Of a stretch of DNA of 64,000 nt, positions 1 to 11,215 are shown piece after piece. A program made the translations under genes and the position numbers. This stretch comes from Mesorhizobium sp. (lineage in GTDB: Bacteria > Pseudomonadota > Alphaproteobacteria > Rhizobiales > Rhizobiaceae): the NCBI GenBank assembly GCA_004017535.1, contig SAJS01000002.1:310001-374000 (forward strand). Direction: 5' to 3'. Under the pieces are notes generated by a model. It did no database searches, was not told where the DNA came from, and worked only from the letters and a program-made list of their open reading frames with translations. Position 1 is the first letter of the stretch. Each line of letters opens with the position of its first letter.

Positions 1-504
1 GTCGCCAGTGTGGATGACGGTGCCGGCCGGCGTGGTGATCGCCAGCGACATCGGTTCGGGAATCGAGTGCGCCACCGGAATGGCCTCGATCTCGAAAGGT
101 CCGATGGTGAATTTCTCTCCGGCCCGGTAGATCGACGCCGGGATCTTCGGCGCATTCTGCTCGCCCTGCCGCTTGGCTTCGAGCAGACCGGCGGTGAACG
201 GCGTCATCCAGACCGGCGCCTTGAGCCTCGGCCAGATGTCGAGCAGCGCGCCGTAATGGTCCTCATGCGCGTGGGTGATGACGATGCCGCGCAAGCCGTC
301 GATGTTCTCCTCGATGAAGCGCGTATCGGGCAGGATGAGATCGACGCCGGGATGCGCGCTATCGGGAAAGGTGACGCCGACATCGACGACGATCCATTCG
401 CGCGCATCAGCGGGCCCATAGCCGTAAAGGGCGAAATTCATGCCGATCTCGCCGACGCCGCCCAGCGGCGCGAAGACGAGCTCGGCGTTTTCTCTATTCG
501 CCAT
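1..504 (-). CDS. rnj: Ribonuclease J family metallo-beta-lactamase hydrolase (5' part, cut by window edge)
   Basis: The first 168 codons of a minus-strand gene run off the left edge. The protein begins MANRENAELVFAPLGGVGEI, the usual N-terminal beta-strand and glycine loop of RNase J. It has the metal-binding motif HAHEDH at about residues 78-83. RNase J is a cytoplasmic zinc-dependent endo- and 5'-3' exoribonuclease that matures and degrades RNA, and alphaproteobacteria use it alongside RNase E. The beta-CASP and C-terminal domains lie outside the window. It follows birA on the same strand, which is a common arrangement after nuo operons in this order. Family assignment is firm; the full length cannot be judged. 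Confidence 0.9.
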   Translation of the reverse strand, partial: MANRENAELVFAPLGGVGEIGMNFALYGYGPADAREWIVVDVGVTFPDSAHPGVDLILPDTRFIEENIDGLRGIVITHAHEDHYGALLDIWPRLKAPVWMTPFTAGLLEAKRQGEQNAPKIPASIYRAGEKFTIGPFEIEAIPVAHSIPEPMSLAITTPAGTVIHTGD

Positions 505-540
505 GAATCTTTTCCTTCCTGGCCGTCAAGCCAAGCCGTT

Positions 541-597
541 GGAGCAATTCCGGGAAAAGCGTGGTCAATGGCTTCGTCCGGAATGGCGCAAAATAAA
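541..597. repeat. Short palindromic intergenic repeat between birA and rnj
   Basis: The 94-base gap between birA and rnj contains ATTCCGG at 547-553 and its inverted partner CCGGAAT at 578-584, with GAGCAATTCC just before and an A-rich run (cgcaaaataaaac) after. I recognise the pattern from memory as a repeated Rhizobiales intergenic motif. It could also act as a weak transcript-end hairpin. Only one copy is visible in the window. Confidence 0.5.
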
Positions 598-598
598 A

Positions 599-1420
599 CT
601 ATACCCGGGCCGAGGCGACAGCGCCGAAATGCACGTCACCGGCCGCGATCGTCAAAACCGATCCTTCATCGTCGCGGATCACGAAACGGCAGTCTTCGTC
701 AATGGTTTCGAAGACGCCGCGCACCACATTGCCGTCAATTCTGACAGCAACCTCGCCCCCGAGCCCCGCCGCGCGGGCAAGCCAGCGCTTTCTGATGGCA
801 TCGAGCCCGCGCCCGTCATCCCAGAGCCTGGCATTCTCGCTCCAGGCGTCGGACAGCGCCAGGAACAGTATTTCGGCGTCGCAATCGGCGCCCAGCGCCT
901 GCAGCGATGTCGCCGGATAAGGCAGATCCTGCGGATAGGCCACGACATTGACGCCGATGCCGATGCCGACCGCGAAACGGCCGCCTTCCAGCATCGTCGA
1001 TTCCAGCAGGATCCCGGCAAGCTTGGCGCCCGAGGCCAGCACATCGTTCGGCCATTTCAGCTCGAAGCGGTTGCGGCCCTGGCTCGCGCCATCCAAGGCG
1101 ACGGCGATCCGGCCTTTCGGCACGACGGCGTCGAGCGCGTCGGCCAGCGCCAGCCCCGCGACGAAGCCAAGCGTCGCTGCCAGCCGCAGCTCGCCGCCCG
1201 GAACCAGGAGCAGTGTCGCCGCAAGATTGCCTTCCGGGGTCGCCCAGGCGCGGCCACGCCGGCCGCGGCCGCTCTCCTGCTTCTTCGACACGACCCAGAG
1301 CTTGCCGGGATCGCCGGCGCGCGCGTGCTCCAGCGCCAGCGCGTTGGTGGAGCCGACGCTGTCATGCGCCTCGAGCCGGAACCCCTCCGACGCCGCGGTT
1401 GGAGCCAGCCGAAACGCCAT
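599..1420 (-). CDS. birA: Biotin--[acetyl-CoA-carboxylase] ligase
   Basis: This 273-residue protein is a biotin protein ligase. It activates biotin with ATP and attaches it to the carrier lysine of acetyl-CoA carboxylase and other carboxylases in the cytoplasm. The GRGRRGR biotinyl-AMP-binding loop is at about residues 51-57, followed by WATPEGNLAATLLL, and the KWPNDVL segment carries the conserved lysine. There is no N-terminal winged-helix repressor domain, so this is a group I enzyme and not a transcriptional repressor. The ATG lies 4 bases after the nuoN stop, so it is probably cotranscribed with the nuo operon. Confidence 0.95.
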   Translation of the reverse strand: MAFRLAPTAASEGFRLEAHDSVGSTNALALEHARAGDPGKLWVVSKKQESGRGRRGRAWATPEGNLAATLLLVPGGELRLAATLGFVAGLALADALDAVVPKGRIAVALDGASQGRNRFELKWPNDVLASGAKLAGILLESTMLEGGRFAVGIGIGVNVVAYPQDLPYPATSLQALGADCDAEILFLALSDAWSENARLWDDGRGLDAIRKRWLARAAGLGGEVAVRIDGNVVRGVFETIDEDCRFVIRDDEGSVLTIAAGDVHFGAVASARV

Positions 1421-1424
1421 CCGG

Positions 1425-2861
1425 TCAGAAAAAGGTCTTCGCGGCGGCTTCGGCGTAGCTGCCGATCGGCCCGCCGATCAGCACGTAGAACAGCACGAAG
1501 GCGCCGCTGACGCCGAGCACAAGGCGCAACTCGCTGGCCATCGGGACGAAGCCGCCGACGGGCTCGTCGAACCACATGATCTTGATGATGCGCAGGTAAT
1601 AGTAGGCGCCCACCACTGAGGCCAGAACGCCGATGATCGCCAGCGCGTAAAGATGCGCGTTGATGGCGGCGAGGAACACATACCATTTTCCCCAGAAGCC
1701 CGCGAGCGGCGGAATGCCGGCCAGCGAGAACATCAGGATGGTGAGGATGGTGGCCATGACCGGGTTGGTCGAGGCGAGACCGGAAAGGTCGCTGATCTGC
1801 TCGACATTGCCTTCCTTGCGCCGCATGGCCAGGATGAAGGCGAAGGTGCCGAGCGTCATCACAAGATAGATCAGCATGTAGATGGCGACGCCACGCACGC
1901 CGGCCTGGCTGTTGGCGGCAAGGCCGACCAGCGCGTAGCCCATATGGCCGATCGAGGAATAGGCCATCAGGCGCTTGATGTTGGTCTGGCCGATGGCCGC
2001 GAAGGCGCCGAGCGCCATCGAGGCGATCGAGATGAAGACGACGATCTGCTGCCAGTCCGAAGCGATCGGCTTGAAGGCGCCCATGGTGACGCGCACGATC
2101 AGCGCCATCGCCGCCATCTTCGGAGCCGCCGCCAGGAAAGCGGTGATCGGGGTCGGCGCGCCTTCATAGACGTCCGGCGTCCACATGTGGAACGGCACGG
2201 CCGAGATCTTGAAGGCGAGGCCGGCGAGCACGAACACCAGGCCGAAGACAAGGCCGAGTTGGCGCTCGCCGCTGCCAAGGGCCGTCGCGATCTCCTGGAA
2301 GCCGGTGTTGCCGGTGTAACCGTAGACGAGGCTGATGCCGTAGAGCAGCATGCCCGAGGACAGCGCGCCGAGGACGAAATATTTCAGGCCCGCCTCGGTC
2401 GAGCGCAAATTGTCGCGGTTGATCGCCGCCAGCACATAGATCGCCAGCGATTGCAGCTCGAGCCCGAGATAAAGCCCAATCATGCCGTTGGCTGAGATCA
2501 TCAGAAGCATGCCGAGCGTGCAGAGCAGGATAAGCACCGGGAACTCGAACTTGTCGAAATGCTCCTGACGCGCAAAGCGCATCGACATGACCAGCGTCAC
2601 CGCCGAGCCGATCAGTGCCAGCATCTTCATGAAGGCGCCGAAGGCATCCTGCACGAAGGCGCCGGCATAGGCAGCACCCTGCCGGCCGGAGAAGGCGAGC
2701 CAGAGTCCGGCCACCACCAGCACAAGGACCGCCAGGCCGGTCACGGTCATAGTGTTGTTGGAGCGCGAATAGGCTCCGATCATCAGGAGCGCCAGCGCAC
2801 CGACGGCGAGGATCAATTCCGGCGTCGAGAGCGAAAGGCTGGAGAGAAGGTCCGGCGTCAT
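1425..2861 (-). CDS. nuoN: NADH-quinone oxidoreductase subunit N
   Basis: A 478-residue, very hydrophobic antiporter-like membrane subunit of complex I, one of three proton-pumping subunits (L, M, N). The Proton_antipo_M region is clear, with [17 protein letters not shown] and the loop [18 protein letters not shown] typical of NuoN/ND2. About 14 transmembrane segments are expected and the length is normal. It is the last nuo gene of the operon, 14 bases after nuoM and 4 bases before birA. Confidence 0.97.
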   Translation of the reverse strand: MTPDLLSSLSLSTPELILAVGALALLMIGAYSRSNNTMTVTGLAVLVLVVAGLWLAFSGRQGAAYAGAFVQDAFGAFMKMLALIGSAVTLVMSMRFARQEHFDKFEFPVLILLCTLGMLLMISANGMIGLYLGLELQSLAIYVLAAINRDNLRSTEAGLKYFVLGALSSGMLLYGISLVYGYTGNTGFQEIATALGSGERQLGLVFGLVFVLAGLAFKISAVPFHMWTPDVYEGAPTPITAFLAAAPKMAAMALIVRVTMGAFKPIASDWQQIVVFISIASMALGAFAAIGQTNIKRLMAYSSIGHMGYALVGLAANSQAGVRGVAIYMLIYLVMTLGTFAFILAMRRKEGNVEQISDLSGLASTNPVMATILTILMFSLAGIPPLAGFWGKWYVFLAAINAHLYALAIIGVLASVVGAYYYLRIIKIMWFDEPVGGFVPMASELRLVLGVSGAFVLFYVLIGGPIGSYAEAAAKTFF

Positions 2862-2875
2862 GGTCTATTCCCCAG

Positions 2876-4381
2876 TCAGTTCGCCGCCGCGGTCTGCGCG
2901 GAATTGATGGATGCGGTGACGTTGGTGACGAGCGATTTGACCGATTGGGCCGTCGCATCGAACACGGGCGCCGGGTAGACGCCGAAGAAGATGACCAGCA
3001 CCACCAGCGGGTAGATGATCGCCTTCTCGCGCGGCGAAAGATCGAGCAGGTTCTTCAGGCTGTCCTTGGTCAGCGCGCCGAAGATCACCCGGCGATAGAG
3101 CCAGAGCGCATAGGCCGCCGACAGGATGACGCCGGTCGCGGCGAAGAACGCCACCCAGGTGTTGACCTTGAACACGCCGAGCATGGTCAGGAACTCGCCG
3201 ATGAAGCCGCTGGTGCCCGGCAGGCCGACATTGGCCATGGTGAAGATCATGAACACGGTGGCGTATTTCGGCATGTTGTTGACGAGGCCGCCATAGGCGT
3301 CGATCTCGCGCGTATGCATGCGGTCATAGATGACGCCGACGCACAGGAACAGCGCGCCCGAAACGAGGCCGTGGCTGAGCATCTGGAAGATCGCGCCCTG
3401 CACGCCTTCCTGGTTCATGGCGAAGATGCCCATGGTCACGAAGCCCATATGGGCGACCGACGAATAGGCGATCAGCTTCTTCATGTCCTCCTGCATCAGC
3501 GCCACCAGCGAGGTGTAGATGATGGCGACGACGGAGAGCGTGAACACCAGCGGCGCGAACATCGCCGACGCTTCCGGAAACATCGGCAGCGAGAAGCGCA
3601 GGAAGCCGTACCCGCCCATCTTCAAGAGGATAGCGGCTAGGATGACCGAGCCCGCCGTCGGTGCCTCGACGTGGGCATCAGGCAGCCAGGTGTGCACCGG
3701 CCACATCGGCATCTTCACCGCGAAGGACGCGAAGAAGGCCAGCCACAGCCAGGTCTGCATGTTGGCCGGGAACTGATGCGTCAGCAGTGTCGGGATGTCC
3801 GTGGTGCCCGACTGGAAGAACATCGCCATGATGGCGAGCAGCATCAGCACCGAACCGGCGAGCGTGTAGAGGAAGAACTTGAACGAGGCATAGACGCGCC
3901 GCTTGCCGCCCCACACGCCGATGATGATGAACATCGGGATCAGGCCAGCCTCGAAGAAGACGTAGAACAACACGATGTCGAGCGCGCAGAACACGCCGAT
4001 CATCAGCGTCTCGAGGATCAGGAAGGCGATCATATAGGCCTTGACCCGCTTCTCGATCGCTTCCCAGGAGGCGAGGATGGAAAGCGGCATCAGGAAGGTC
4101 GTCAGGATGACGAACAGCATCGAGATGCCGTCGACGCCCATGTGATAGGAAATGCCCGAATCCAGCCAGGCGTATTTCTCGACGAACTGGAAGCCGGTCT
4201 GCGAATTGTCGAAGCCCTTCCAAATGAACAGCGACACCAGGAAGGTGAAAGTTGTCGTCGCAAGCGCGATGCCGCGGATGTTGCGGCGCGCGTTTTCGCT
4301 GTCGTCGCTGATCGGCAGAATTAAGAGAACACCAACCAGCGGCAGGAAGGTGACCAGCGAGAGAATTGGCCAGTCGGTCAT
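2876..4381 (-). CDS. nuoM: NADH-quinone oxidoreductase subunit M
   Basis: A 501-residue polytopic inner-membrane subunit of complex I, antiporter-like and taking part in proton translocation. [20 protein letters not shown] is the hallmark NuoM loop, and [20 protein letters not shown] is the conserved helix with the buried lysine. Its start codon overlaps the nuoL stop as TGATG, which implies translational coupling. Length and motif order are normal for the family. Confidence 0.97.
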   Translation of the reverse strand: MTDWPILSLVTFLPLVGVLLILPISDDSENARRNIRGIALATTTFTFLVSLFIWKGFDNSQTGFQFVEKYAWLDSGISYHMGVDGISMLFVILTTFLMPLSILASWEAIEKRVKAYMIAFLILETLMIGVFCALDIVLFYVFFEAGLIPMFIIIGVWGGKRRVYASFKFFLYTLAGSVLMLLAIMAMFFQSGTTDIPTLLTHQFPANMQTWLWLAFFASFAVKMPMWPVHTWLPDAHVEAPTAGSVILAAILLKMGGYGFLRFSLPMFPEASAMFAPLVFTLSVVAIIYTSLVALMQEDMKKLIAYSSVAHMGFVTMGIFAMNQEGVQGAIFQMLSHGLVSGALFLCVGVIYDRMHTREIDAYGGLVNNMPKYATVFMIFTMANVGLPGTSGFIGEFLTMLGVFKVNTWVAFFAATGVILSAAYALWLYRRVIFGALTKDSLKNLLDLSPREKAIIYPLVVLVIFFGVYPAPVFDATAQSVKSLVTNVTASINSAQTAAAN

Positions 4382-6354
4382 CAGAGCATCATCCAGGTGA
4401 CGAGAGCGGCCACGCCGATCAGCATGGCAAAAGCATAGTGGTAGAGGTAGCCGGTCTGCAGCTTGACGACGCGGTTGGTGACGTCGACGACGCGCGCCGA
4501 GATGCCGTCGGGGCCGAGCCCGTCGATGATCGTGCCGTCACCGGTCTTCCACAGGAACCTGCCGAGGCGCTTGGCCGGCTGCACGAACAGGAAGTCGTAG
4601 AGCTCGTCGAAATACCACTTGTTGAGCAGGAAGGCGTAGAGCAGGCGGTGGTTGGCGGCGACGCTGCGGGGCAGTTCCGGCGAGCGGATATAGAATTTCC
4701 AGGCAACCAGCAGGCCGATCACCATGGCCACGAACGGCGCCAGTTCCACCCAGAGCGGCAGTTCGTGGATCTCGTGCAGGATGTGGTTGTCCGGCAGCGT
4801 GAACAGCGACGCCTTCCAGAATTCGGCATAGCCCTCGCCGATGAAAGCGCCGTGGAAGATGATGCCGGCGAAAAGCGCGCCGGCCGCCAGAACATAGAGC
4901 GGCACCAGCATCACCGGCGGCGATTCATGGACATGATGCATGACTTCGTGGCTGGCGCGCGGCTCGCCGTGGAAGGTCATGAAGATCAGGCGCCACGAAT
5001 AGAAGCTGGTGAAGCAGGCGGCGACCACCAGCAGGATAAAGGCGAAGCCCGCGACCGCATTGTGGCTGGCGAAGGAGGTCGCGATGATGGCGTCCTTGGA
5101 GAAGAAGCCGGCGGTGCCGATCACCGTTGCCGGGATGCCGACGCCGGTCAGCGCCAGCGTGCCTATGATCATCATCCAGTAGGTGGTCGGGATCAGCTTG
5201 CGCAGCCCGCCCATCTTGCGCATGTCCTGCTCGTCGGACACTGCGTGGATGACCGAGCCGGAGCCGAGGAACAGCAGCGCCTTGAAGAAGGCATGCGTGA
5301 ACAGATGGAAGATCGCCGCGCCATAGGCGCCGACGCCGAGCGCCACGAACATATAGCCGAGCTGCGAGCAGGTCGAATAGGCGATGACGCGTTTGATGTC
5401 GTTCTGGACGAGACCGACGGTCGCCGCGAAGAAGGCGGTGAAGGCGCCGATGAAGGTGACGACGGTGAGCGCGGAGTGCGACAGCTCGAACAGCGGCGAA
5501 AGCCTGGCCAGCATAAACACGCCGGCGGTCACCATGGTCGCCGCGTGGATGAGCGCCGAGACCGGCGTCGGGCCTTCCATGGCGTCCGGCAGCCAGGTGT
5601 GCAGCGGCACCTGCGCCGACTTGCCCATGGCGCCCATGAAGAGCAGCAGGCAGACCACGGTCAGAGCCGTCTGCTTGTCGAGCGCATGGCCGAGGAAAGT
5701 GAGCACGGCGGCGCCGGCAGGCGCGCCTTCGGCCGGCAGGAATGACGCCGCATTGGCAAACACGGTGCTCAGATTGACCGAGCCGAACAGCACGAACACG
5801 CCGAAGATGCCGAGCGCGAAGCCAAAATCGCCGACGCGGTTGACGACGAAGGCCTTGATCGCCGCGGCGTTGGCCGACGGCTTCTTGTACCAGAAGCCGA
5901 TCAGCAGGTAGGAAGCGAGACCGACGCCTTCCCAGCCGAAAAACATCTGGATGAGGTTGTCGGCGGTCACCAGCATCAGCATCGCGAAGGTGAACAGCGA
6001 CAGATAGGCGAAGAAGCGCGGCCGGTTCGGGTCGTGGTGCATGTAGCCGATCGAATAGATGTGGACCAGCGCCGACACCGTGTTGACGACAACCAGCATC
6101 ACCACTGTCAGCGTGTCGATCCTGAGCGCCCAGGAGGCGTCGATGCCGCCCGACTGGATCCAGCGCAGCACCGGCACGGTGAACACCTCGCCATGGCCGA
6201 ATCCGACGGTGAAGAAGGCGATCCAGGACAAGATAGCCGCGATCACCAGGAAGCCGGAGGTGATGTATTCTGAGGCCTTGGCGCCGAGTGAGTTGCCGAA
6301 CAGGCCGACAATCAGGAAGCCTAGCAGCGGAAGGAAGACGATAGCCTGATACAT
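4381..6354 (-). CDS. nuoL: NADH-quinone oxidoreductase subunit L
   Basis: A 657-residue membrane subunit of complex I, the distal antiporter-like subunit with the long lateral helix. It has the NuoL N-terminal domain, then [21 protein letters not shown], then [18 protein letters not shown] start it at the ATG giving [13 protein letters not shown], 11 bases after the nuoK stop and preceded by GGGA. A TTG five codons upstream is possible but overlaps the nuoK stop. The C-terminal lateral-helix region with its last membrane anchor is complete. Confidence 0.97.
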   Translation of the reverse strand: MYQAIVFLPLLGFLIVGLFGNSLGAKASEYITSGFLVIAAILSWIAFFTVGFGHGEVFTVPVLRWIQSGGIDASWALRIDTLTVVMLVVVNTVSALVHIYSIGYMHHDPNRPRFFAYLSLFTFAMLMLVTADNLIQMFFGWEGVGLASYLLIGFWYKKPSANAAAIKAFVVNRVGDFGFALGIFGVFVLFGSVNLSTVFANAASFLPAEGAPAGAAVLTFLGHALDKQTALTVVCLLLFMGAMGKSAQVPLHTWLPDAMEGPTPVSALIHAATMVTAGVFMLARLSPLFELSHSALTVVTFIGAFTAFFAATVGLVQNDIKRVIAYSTCSQLGYMFVALGVGAYGAAIFHLFTHAFFKALLFLGSGSVIHAVSDEQDMRKMGGLRKLIPTTYWMMIIGTLALTGVGIPATVIGTAGFFSKDAIIATSFASHNAVAGFAFILLVVAACFTSFYSWRLIFMTFHGEPRASHEVMHHVHESPPVMLVPLYVLAAGALFAGIIFHGAFIGEGYAEFWKASLFTLPDNHILHEIHELPLWVELAPFVAMVIGLLVAWKFYIRSPELPRSVAANHRLLYAFLLNKWYFDELYDFLFVQPAKRLGRFLWKTGDGTIIDGLGPDGISARVVDVTNRVVKLQTGYLYHYAFAMLIGVAALVTWMML

Positions 6355-6365
6355 GATGGTTCCCG

Positions 6366-6674
6366 TCAACCCTTCATCGCGCTCACGTCTTCGACCGCGA
6401 TCGAGCCGCGGTTGCGGAAGAAGACGACAAGAATGGCAAGACCGATCGCGGCTTCGGCGGCCGCGACCGTCAACACGAACAGGGCGAACACCTGTCCGAC
6501 GAGGTCATGCAGCGCCGCCGAGAACGCGACGAAATTGATGTTGACCGCGAGCAGGATGAGCTCGACCGACATCAGGATGACGATGATGTTGCGGCGGTTC
6601 AGGAAGATGCCGAACACGCCGAGCGTGAACAGGATCGCCGATACGGTCAGGTAATGTGCAATGCCGACGACCAT
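6366..6674 (-). CDS. nuoK: NADH-quinone oxidoreductase subunit K
   Basis: A 102-residue protein with three transmembrane helices, matching NuoK/ND4L in size. The two membrane glutamates of the family are visible in the [13 protein letters not shown] and [11 protein letters not shown] segments. It forms part of the proton path next to NuoJ and NuoN. It lies one base after the nuoJ stop and 11 bases before the nuoL ATG. Confidence 0.96.
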   Translation of the reverse strand: MVVGIAHYLTVSAILFTLGVFGIFLNRRNIIVILMSVELILLAVNINFVAFSAALHDLVGQVFALFVLTVAAAEAAIGLAILVVFFRNRGSIAVEDVSAMKG

Positions 6675-6675
6675 C

Positions 6676-7296
6676 TCAGATGCCCTCGCCCGTTTTGACC
6701 TTGCGGATTTCCATGCCTGTCGCCGGCGTGCGTCCGACCTGCGCGGCGATCGACTGCCGCTTGACGCCTGGCTTGTGGCGCAGCGTCAGCACGATGGCGC
6801 CGATCATGGCGACCAGCAGCACCAGGCCGGAAATCTGGAAATAATAGAGGTAGTCCGTATAGAGGATGTCGCCGAGTGCGGCCGTGTTGGAGCGCGTGGC
6901 GAGATCCGGCGTCGCCTTGGCGACCGTCGAGGCCAGCTGCGGCGCGAATGTGTAGCCGCCGAGCACGATGATCAGCTCCGCCGCCAGGATCAGCCCGACC
7001 AGCGCGCCGATCGGCGCATATTGCAGGGCGCCCTGCTTCATCTCGGCAAAGTCGACGTCGAGCATCATGACGACGAACAGGAACAGCACCATCACCGCGC
7101 CGACATAGACGACGAGCAGGATCATCGCCAGGAACTCGGCGCCGGTCAGCATGAACAGGCCGGCTGCGTTGAAGAAGGTGAGGATCAGGAAGAGCACCGA
7201 ATGCACGGGGTTGCGCGACGAAATGACCATGAAGGCCGACGCCACGGCGATAAAGGCGAAGAGGTAGAAAAAGGCCGCCTCTAGTCCACTCAGCAT
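6676..7296 (-). CDS. nuoJ: NADH-quinone oxidoreductase subunit J
   Basis: A 206-residue membrane protein with five predicted helices, the NuoJ/ND6 subunit of complex [22 protein letters not shown] and the [18 protein letters not shown] helix, which includes the pi-bulge region, are characteristic. The C-terminal tail ([20 protein letters not shown]) is cytoplasmic. It is separated from nuoI by 228 bases, the widest gap in the operon, which holds a palindromic repeat. Confidence 0.95.
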   Translation of the reverse strand: MLSGLEAAFFYLFAFIAVASAFMVISSRNPVHSVLFLILTFFNAAGLFMLTGAEFLAMILLVVYVGAVMVLFLFVVMMLDVDFAEMKQGALQYAPIGALVGLILAAELIIVLGGYTFAPQLASTVAKATPDLATRSNTAALGDILYTDYLYYFQISGLVLLVAMIGAIVLTLRHKPGVKRQSIAAQVGRTPATGMEIRKVKTGEGI

Positions 7297-7393
7297 GGGT
7301 TCCCCCGGGTTCCAAATTTCGACTCCGACCCGCCTCCGGTTCGAAACCGCGTGTTCCTTAGACGGACGACGTTGCGCCGTCCACTTTCTTGTT

Positions 7394-7516
7394 CCTTCTC
7401 CCCGTTTACGGGGAGAAGGTGGCCCGAAGGGCCGGATGGGCTGACGCCAAGTTTCCAGAAGCTGGCGCCGTCCCTCATCTGCCTGCCGGCATCTTCTCCC
7501 CGTCTACGGGGAGAAG
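7394..7516. repeat. Composite palindromic repeat inside the nuo operon (nuoI-nuoJ gap)
   Basis: Two near-identical perfect hairpins bracket this element. The left one, 7394-7419, has arm CCTTCTCCCCG, loop TTTA and the reverse-complement arm. The right one, 7493-7516, has arm CTTCTCCCCG and loop TCTA. Between them lie a GGCCC-GAA-GGGCC hairpin just after the left arm and a GCCA...TGGC pair around the middle. There is no credible gene. The structure is that of a mobile or amplified intergenic palindrome of the kind repeated in Mesorhizobium genomes. If transcribed, it would put strong stem-loops between nuoI and nuoJ. Confidence 0.85.
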
Positions 7517-7524
7517 CACGCTGA

Positions 7525-8016
7525 TCACCTGTAAGGCGAGTCCAGCGCGATGTTGCGCGCCAGCTCCCGCTCCCAGCGATCGCCGTTCGCGAGCAGCTTT
7601 TCCTTGTTGTAGTAAAGCTCCTCGCGCGTCTCGGTCGCGAATTCGAAATTCGGCCCCTCGACGATGGCGTCAACCGGGCAGGCTTCCTGGCAAAAGCCGC
7701 AATAGATGCACTTCACCATGTCGATGTCGTAGCGCACGGTGCGGCGCGTGCCGTCATTGCGACGCGGGCCGGCCTCGATGGTGATCGCCTGCGCCGGGCA
7801 GATCGCCTCGCAGAGCTTGCAGGCGATGCAGCGTTCCTCGCCGTTCGGATAGCGGCGCAGCGCATGCTCGCCGCGGAAGCGGGGACTGGTTGGCCCCTTC
7901 TCATGCGGATAGTTGATGGTTTCCTTCGGCGCGAAGAACTGGCGCATCGACAGGAAGAAGGCGCTGACGAAATCCTTCAGCAGCAGCGACTTTGCGGCCT
8001 GGGCCAGAGCGGACAT
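7525..8016 (-). CDS. nuoI: NADH-quinone oxidoreductase subunit I
   Basis: A 163-residue peripheral-arm subunit of complex I that carries two [4Fe-4S] clusters (N6a and N6b) relaying electrons to NuoB. The two ferredoxin motifs are plain: [12 protein letters not shown] and [13 protein letters not shown] use the ATG at 8016 ([13 protein letters not shown]), whose A overlaps the nuoH stop as TGATG. A longer reading upstream would only re-read nuoH in another frame. Length fits the family exactly. Confidence 0.97.
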   Translation of the reverse strand: MSALAQAAKSLLLKDFVSAFFLSMRQFFAPKETINYPHEKGPTSPRFRGEHALRRYPNGEERCIACKLCEAICPAQAITIEAGPRRNDGTRRTVRYDIDMVKCIYCGFCQEACPVDAIVEGPNFEFATETREELYYNKEKLLANGDRWERELARNIALDSPYR

Positions 8017-9059
8017 CACGCAAACCCCGTGATCTTGAGGAAGGCCGCGGTGGCCACGACCATGAACAGCGAAATCGGCAGGAACACCTTCCAGCCCAGC
8101 CGCATCAGCTGGTCGTAGCGGTAGCGCGGCACGAAAGCCTTCACCATCGAGAACATGAAGAACATCAGGCAGATCTTCAGCACGAACCAGATCACACCCG
8201 GTATCCAGGTGAAGGGCGCGAAATTGAACGGCGGCAGCCAGCCGCCGAGGAACAGGATGGTCGCCAGCGCGCACATCAGGACGACGGCGACATACTCGCC
8301 GAGGAAGAAGAGCAGAAACGGCGTCGACGAATATTCAACCATGTGGCCGGCGACGAGTTCCGATTCCGCCTCCACCAGGTCGAACGGTGGGCGGTTTGTC
8401 TCGGCGAGCGCGGAGATGAAGAACACCACGAACATCGGCAGCAGCGACAGCCAATGCCAGTCGAGGAAGGTGTTGGGCAGGCCGAGCCGCGTGCCGAGCC
8501 CGTCCTGCTGCGAGATGACGATATCGGAGAGGTTGAGCGAGCCGACGCAAAGCAGCACCGTGACGATGACGAAGCCGATCGAGACTTCGTAGGACACCAT
8601 CTGCGCGGCCGAGCGCAGCGCGCCGAGGAACGGGTATTTCGAGTTGGACGCCCAACCGCCCATGATCACGCCATAGACCTCGAGCGAGGAGATGGCGAAG
8701 ACATAGAGGATGCCGACATTGATGTTGGCGATCGCCCAGCCGTCATTGACCGGAATGACCGCCCAGGCCGAGATCGCCAGCACCGCCGACACCAGCGGCG
8801 CCAGAAGGAACACGCCCTTGTTGGCGCCCGACGGGATCACCGGCTCCTTGAAGACGAATTTCAAAAGGTCGGCGAAGGCCTGCAGCGTACCCCACGGACC
8901 GACGACGTTCGGCCCGCGACGCAATTGCACCGCCGCCCAGATCTTGCGGTCGGCATAGAGCAGATAGGCGACGCCGATCAGAAGCACGACGATCAGCACG
9001 ACCGACTTCAGAAGGATCAGCAGCGCCGGCAGCACGTAAATCGAGAGGAAAGTATCCAT
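8016..9059 (-). CDS. nuoH: NADH-quinone oxidoreductase subunit H
   Basis: A 347-residue membrane subunit with eight predicted helices that helps form the quinone-binding chamber. Conserved ND1 stretches include [21 protein letters not shown] and [20 protein letters not shown]. The start is the ATG giving [14 protein letters not shown], two bases after the nuoG stop. A start 16 codons further upstream would lie inside nuoG and add an atypical leader. Translationally coupled to nuoI. Confidence 0.97.
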   Translation of the reverse strand: MDTFLSIYVLPALLILLKSVVLIVVLLIGVAYLLYADRKIWAAVQLRRGPNVVGPWGTLQAFADLLKFVFKEPVIPSGANKGVFLLAPLVSAVLAISAWAVIPVNDGWAIANINVGILYVFAISSLEVYGVIMGGWASNSKYPFLGALRSAAQMVSYEVSIGFVIVTVLLCVGSLNLSDIVISQQDGLGTRLGLPNTFLDWHWLSLLPMFVVFFISALAETNRPPFDLVEAESELVAGHMVEYSSTPFLLFFLGEYVAVVLMCALATILFLGGWLPPFNFAPFTWIPGVIWFVLKICLMFFMFSMVKAFVPRYRYDQLMRLGWKVFLPISLFMVVATAAFLKITGFA

Positions 9060-9061
9060 GC

Positions 9062-11143
9062 TTATTCCGCCGCCTGCTTGAAGCCGCTCTTGGCCAGCGC
9101 CGAGCATTCAGCCATCACGGCCGACGCCCGCGCGATCGGGTTGGTCAGGTAGAAGTCCTTCACCGACAAGGTGAAGGTGCCCTTGTTCAAACGGCCGCCG
9201 AGCTTCGCCACCCTGGCGACATCGTTGGCGCTGCCGGCCTGCACCTGGTCGATGCGGGCGAGATGCGGGAATTCGCCATAGAGCTTGGCGCGCAGCTGCG
9301 CCAGCGAATCGAAAGGCAGCTTCTTGCCGAGCACGTCCGACAGCGCCCGCAGGATCGCCCAGTCCTCGCGCGCCTCGCCAGGAGCGAAACCGGCGCGATT
9401 GGTCTGCTGCACACGGCCTTCCGTGTTCACATAGGTGCCGGACTTTTCGGTGTAGGCGGCGGCCGGCAGGATGACGTTGGCGCGATGCGCGCCGGCATCG
9501 CCATGCGTGCCGATATAGACGACAAACGCGCCGCCGGTCCTGGCCATGTCGATCTCGTCGGCGCCGAGCAGGAAGAGCACGTCGGTGTCGCCCAGCATGC
9601 CGGCAACGCTCTTGCCGCCCTCGCCCGGCACGAAGCCGATATCGAGGCCGCCGACACGCGCCGCCGCATTGTGCAGCACCGCAAAGCCGTTCCACTCGGC
9701 CGTGACCGCGTTGACGGCGGCCGCGAGCCTGGCCGCCTGGCCGAGCACCGCAGCACCATCCGTACGCGCCAGCGCGCCCTGGCCGACGATGATCAGCGGA
9801 TGCGTGGCCTTGCTCAGCACCTCGAAGAACTTGCCGTTGCCGTCAGCGATATCCTTGAGCGATTCCGGGCCGGCGCCGATCAGTTCATAGTCGTAGCGTG
9901 TGTCGCCGATCTCGCCGATCACGCCGACCGGCAGGTTGCCGACGCGCCAGCGCTTGCGGATGCGAGCGTTGAGCACCGAGGCCTCGAAGCGCGGATTGGC
10001 GCCGATGATCAACACAGCGTCGGCCTGCTCGATGCCTTCGATGGTGGGGTTGAAGATGTAGCTGGCGCGGCCGAGTGACGGATCGAGCGCGGCGCCATCC
10101 TGGCGGCAGTCGATGTTCTTCGAGCCGAGAGCGCTCATCAGAAGCTTCAGCGCGTAGATTTCCTCGACCGCCGCGAGATCGCCGGCAATGGCGCCGATCC
10201 GCTCGGGCGCGGTCTTCGACACCTCATCCTTGATCGCCGCGAAGGCTTCCGCCCAGCTTGCCGGCGCGAGCTTGCCGTCCTTGCGCACATAGGGGCGGTC
10301 GAGGCGCTGCGTGCGCAGGCCGTCCCAGATGAAGCGGGTCTTGTCGGAGATCCACTCCTCGTTCACCGCCTCGTTGACGCGCGGCAGAATGCGCATCACT
10401 TCGCGACCTCTGGAATCGACGCGGATCGCCGAGCCGACAGCATCCATGACGTCGATCGATTCCGTCTTGGTCAGCTCCCACGGCCGCGCCTGGAAAGCGA
10501 ACGGCTTGGAGGTCAGCGCGCCGACCGGGCACAGATCGATGACATTGCCCTGCAGCTCCGACGTCATCGCCTGTTCGAGATAGGTGGTGATCTCGGCATC
10601 CTCGCCGCGGCCGATCAGGCCGAGCTCGGAAATGCCGGCGACTTCGGTGGTGAAGCGGACGCAGCGCGTGCAGTGGATGCAGCGGTTCATCACCGTCTTG
10701 ACCAGCGGGCCGATATACTTGTCTTCGACCGCGCGCTTGTTCTCGTGATAGCGCGAGGAATCGACGCCGAACGCCATCGCCTGGTCCTGCAGGTCGCACT
10801 CGCCGCCCTGATCGCAGATCGGGCAATCGAGAGGATGGTTGATCAGCAGGAACTCCATCACGCCTTCGCGGGCCTTCTTGACCATCGGCGTGTTGGTGAA
10901 GATTTCCGGCGGCTCGCCATTCGGGCCGGGGCGCAGGTCGCGCACGCCCATGGCGCAAGACGCCTGCGGCTTAGGCGGGCCGCCCTTCACCTCGATCAGG
11001 CACATGCGGCAATTGCCGGCGATGGACAGCCGCTCATGGAAGCAGAAGCGCGGCACTTCCGCGCCGGCGTCCTCGGCCGCCTGCAGCAGCGTGTAATGGT
11101 CGGGTACCGTGATCTCTTTCCCGTCGACCTTTAGCTTTGCCAT
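9062..11143 (-). CDS. nuoG: NADH-quinone oxidoreductase subunit G
   Basis: A 693-residue, iron-sulfur-rich subunit of the peripheral arm. The N-terminal [2Fe-2S] ligands are C34, C45, C48 and C63 ([16 protein letters not shown]). The [18 protein letters not shown] segment and CIHCTRC give the further clusters. The rest is a molybdopterin-oxidoreductase-like fold that holds no cofactor in complex I. I start it at [13 protein letters not shown], because an ATG three codons upstream (MRR) is less like the family. The preceding gene on the strand is the HhH-domain protein, not nuoF directly. Confidence 0.97.
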   Translation of the reverse strand: MAKLKVDGKEITVPDHYTLLQAAEDAGAEVPRFCFHERLSIAGNCRMCLIEVKGGPPKPQASCAMGVRDLRPGPNGEPPEIFTNTPMVKKAREGVMEFLLINHPLDCPICDQGGECDLQDQAMAFGVDSSRYHENKRAVEDKYIGPLVKTVMNRCIHCTRCVRFTTEVAGISELGLIGRGEDAEITTYLEQAMTSELQGNVIDLCPVGALTSKPFAFQARPWELTKTESIDVMDAVGSAIRVDSRGREVMRILPRVNEAVNEEWISDKTRFIWDGLRTQRLDRPYVRKDGKLAPASWAEAFAAIKDEVSKTAPERIGAIAGDLAAVEEIYALKLLMSALGSKNIDCRQDGAALDPSLGRASYIFNPTIEGIEQADAVLIIGANPRFEASVLNARIRKRWRVGNLPVGVIGEIGDTRYDYELIGAGPESLKDIADGNGKFFEVLSKATHPLIIVGQGALARTDGAAVLGQAARLAAAVNAVTAEWNGFAVLHNAAARVGGLDIGFVPGEGGKSVAGMLGDTDVLFLLGADEIDMARTGGAFVVYIGTHGDAGAHRANVILPAAAYTEKSGTYVNTEGRVQQTNRAGFAPGEAREDWAILRALSDVLGKKLPFDSLAQLRAKLYGEFPHLARIDQVQAGSANDVARVAKLGGRLNKGTFTLSVKDFYLTNPIARASAVMAECSALAKSGFKQAAE

Positions 11144-11215
11144 TCGCCTCAAACCTCTGCGGATGTCCGCAATCTATCTTCCGGGCGCGGCTTGCGCCGC
11201 GCCCGGCTTTTCAAA

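Noticed and set aside
4366-5745. Long plus-strand open frames across the nuo genes
   Set aside because: They mirror third-position GC bias on the other strand and have no recognisable motif; the minus-strand nuo genes explain the DNA fully.
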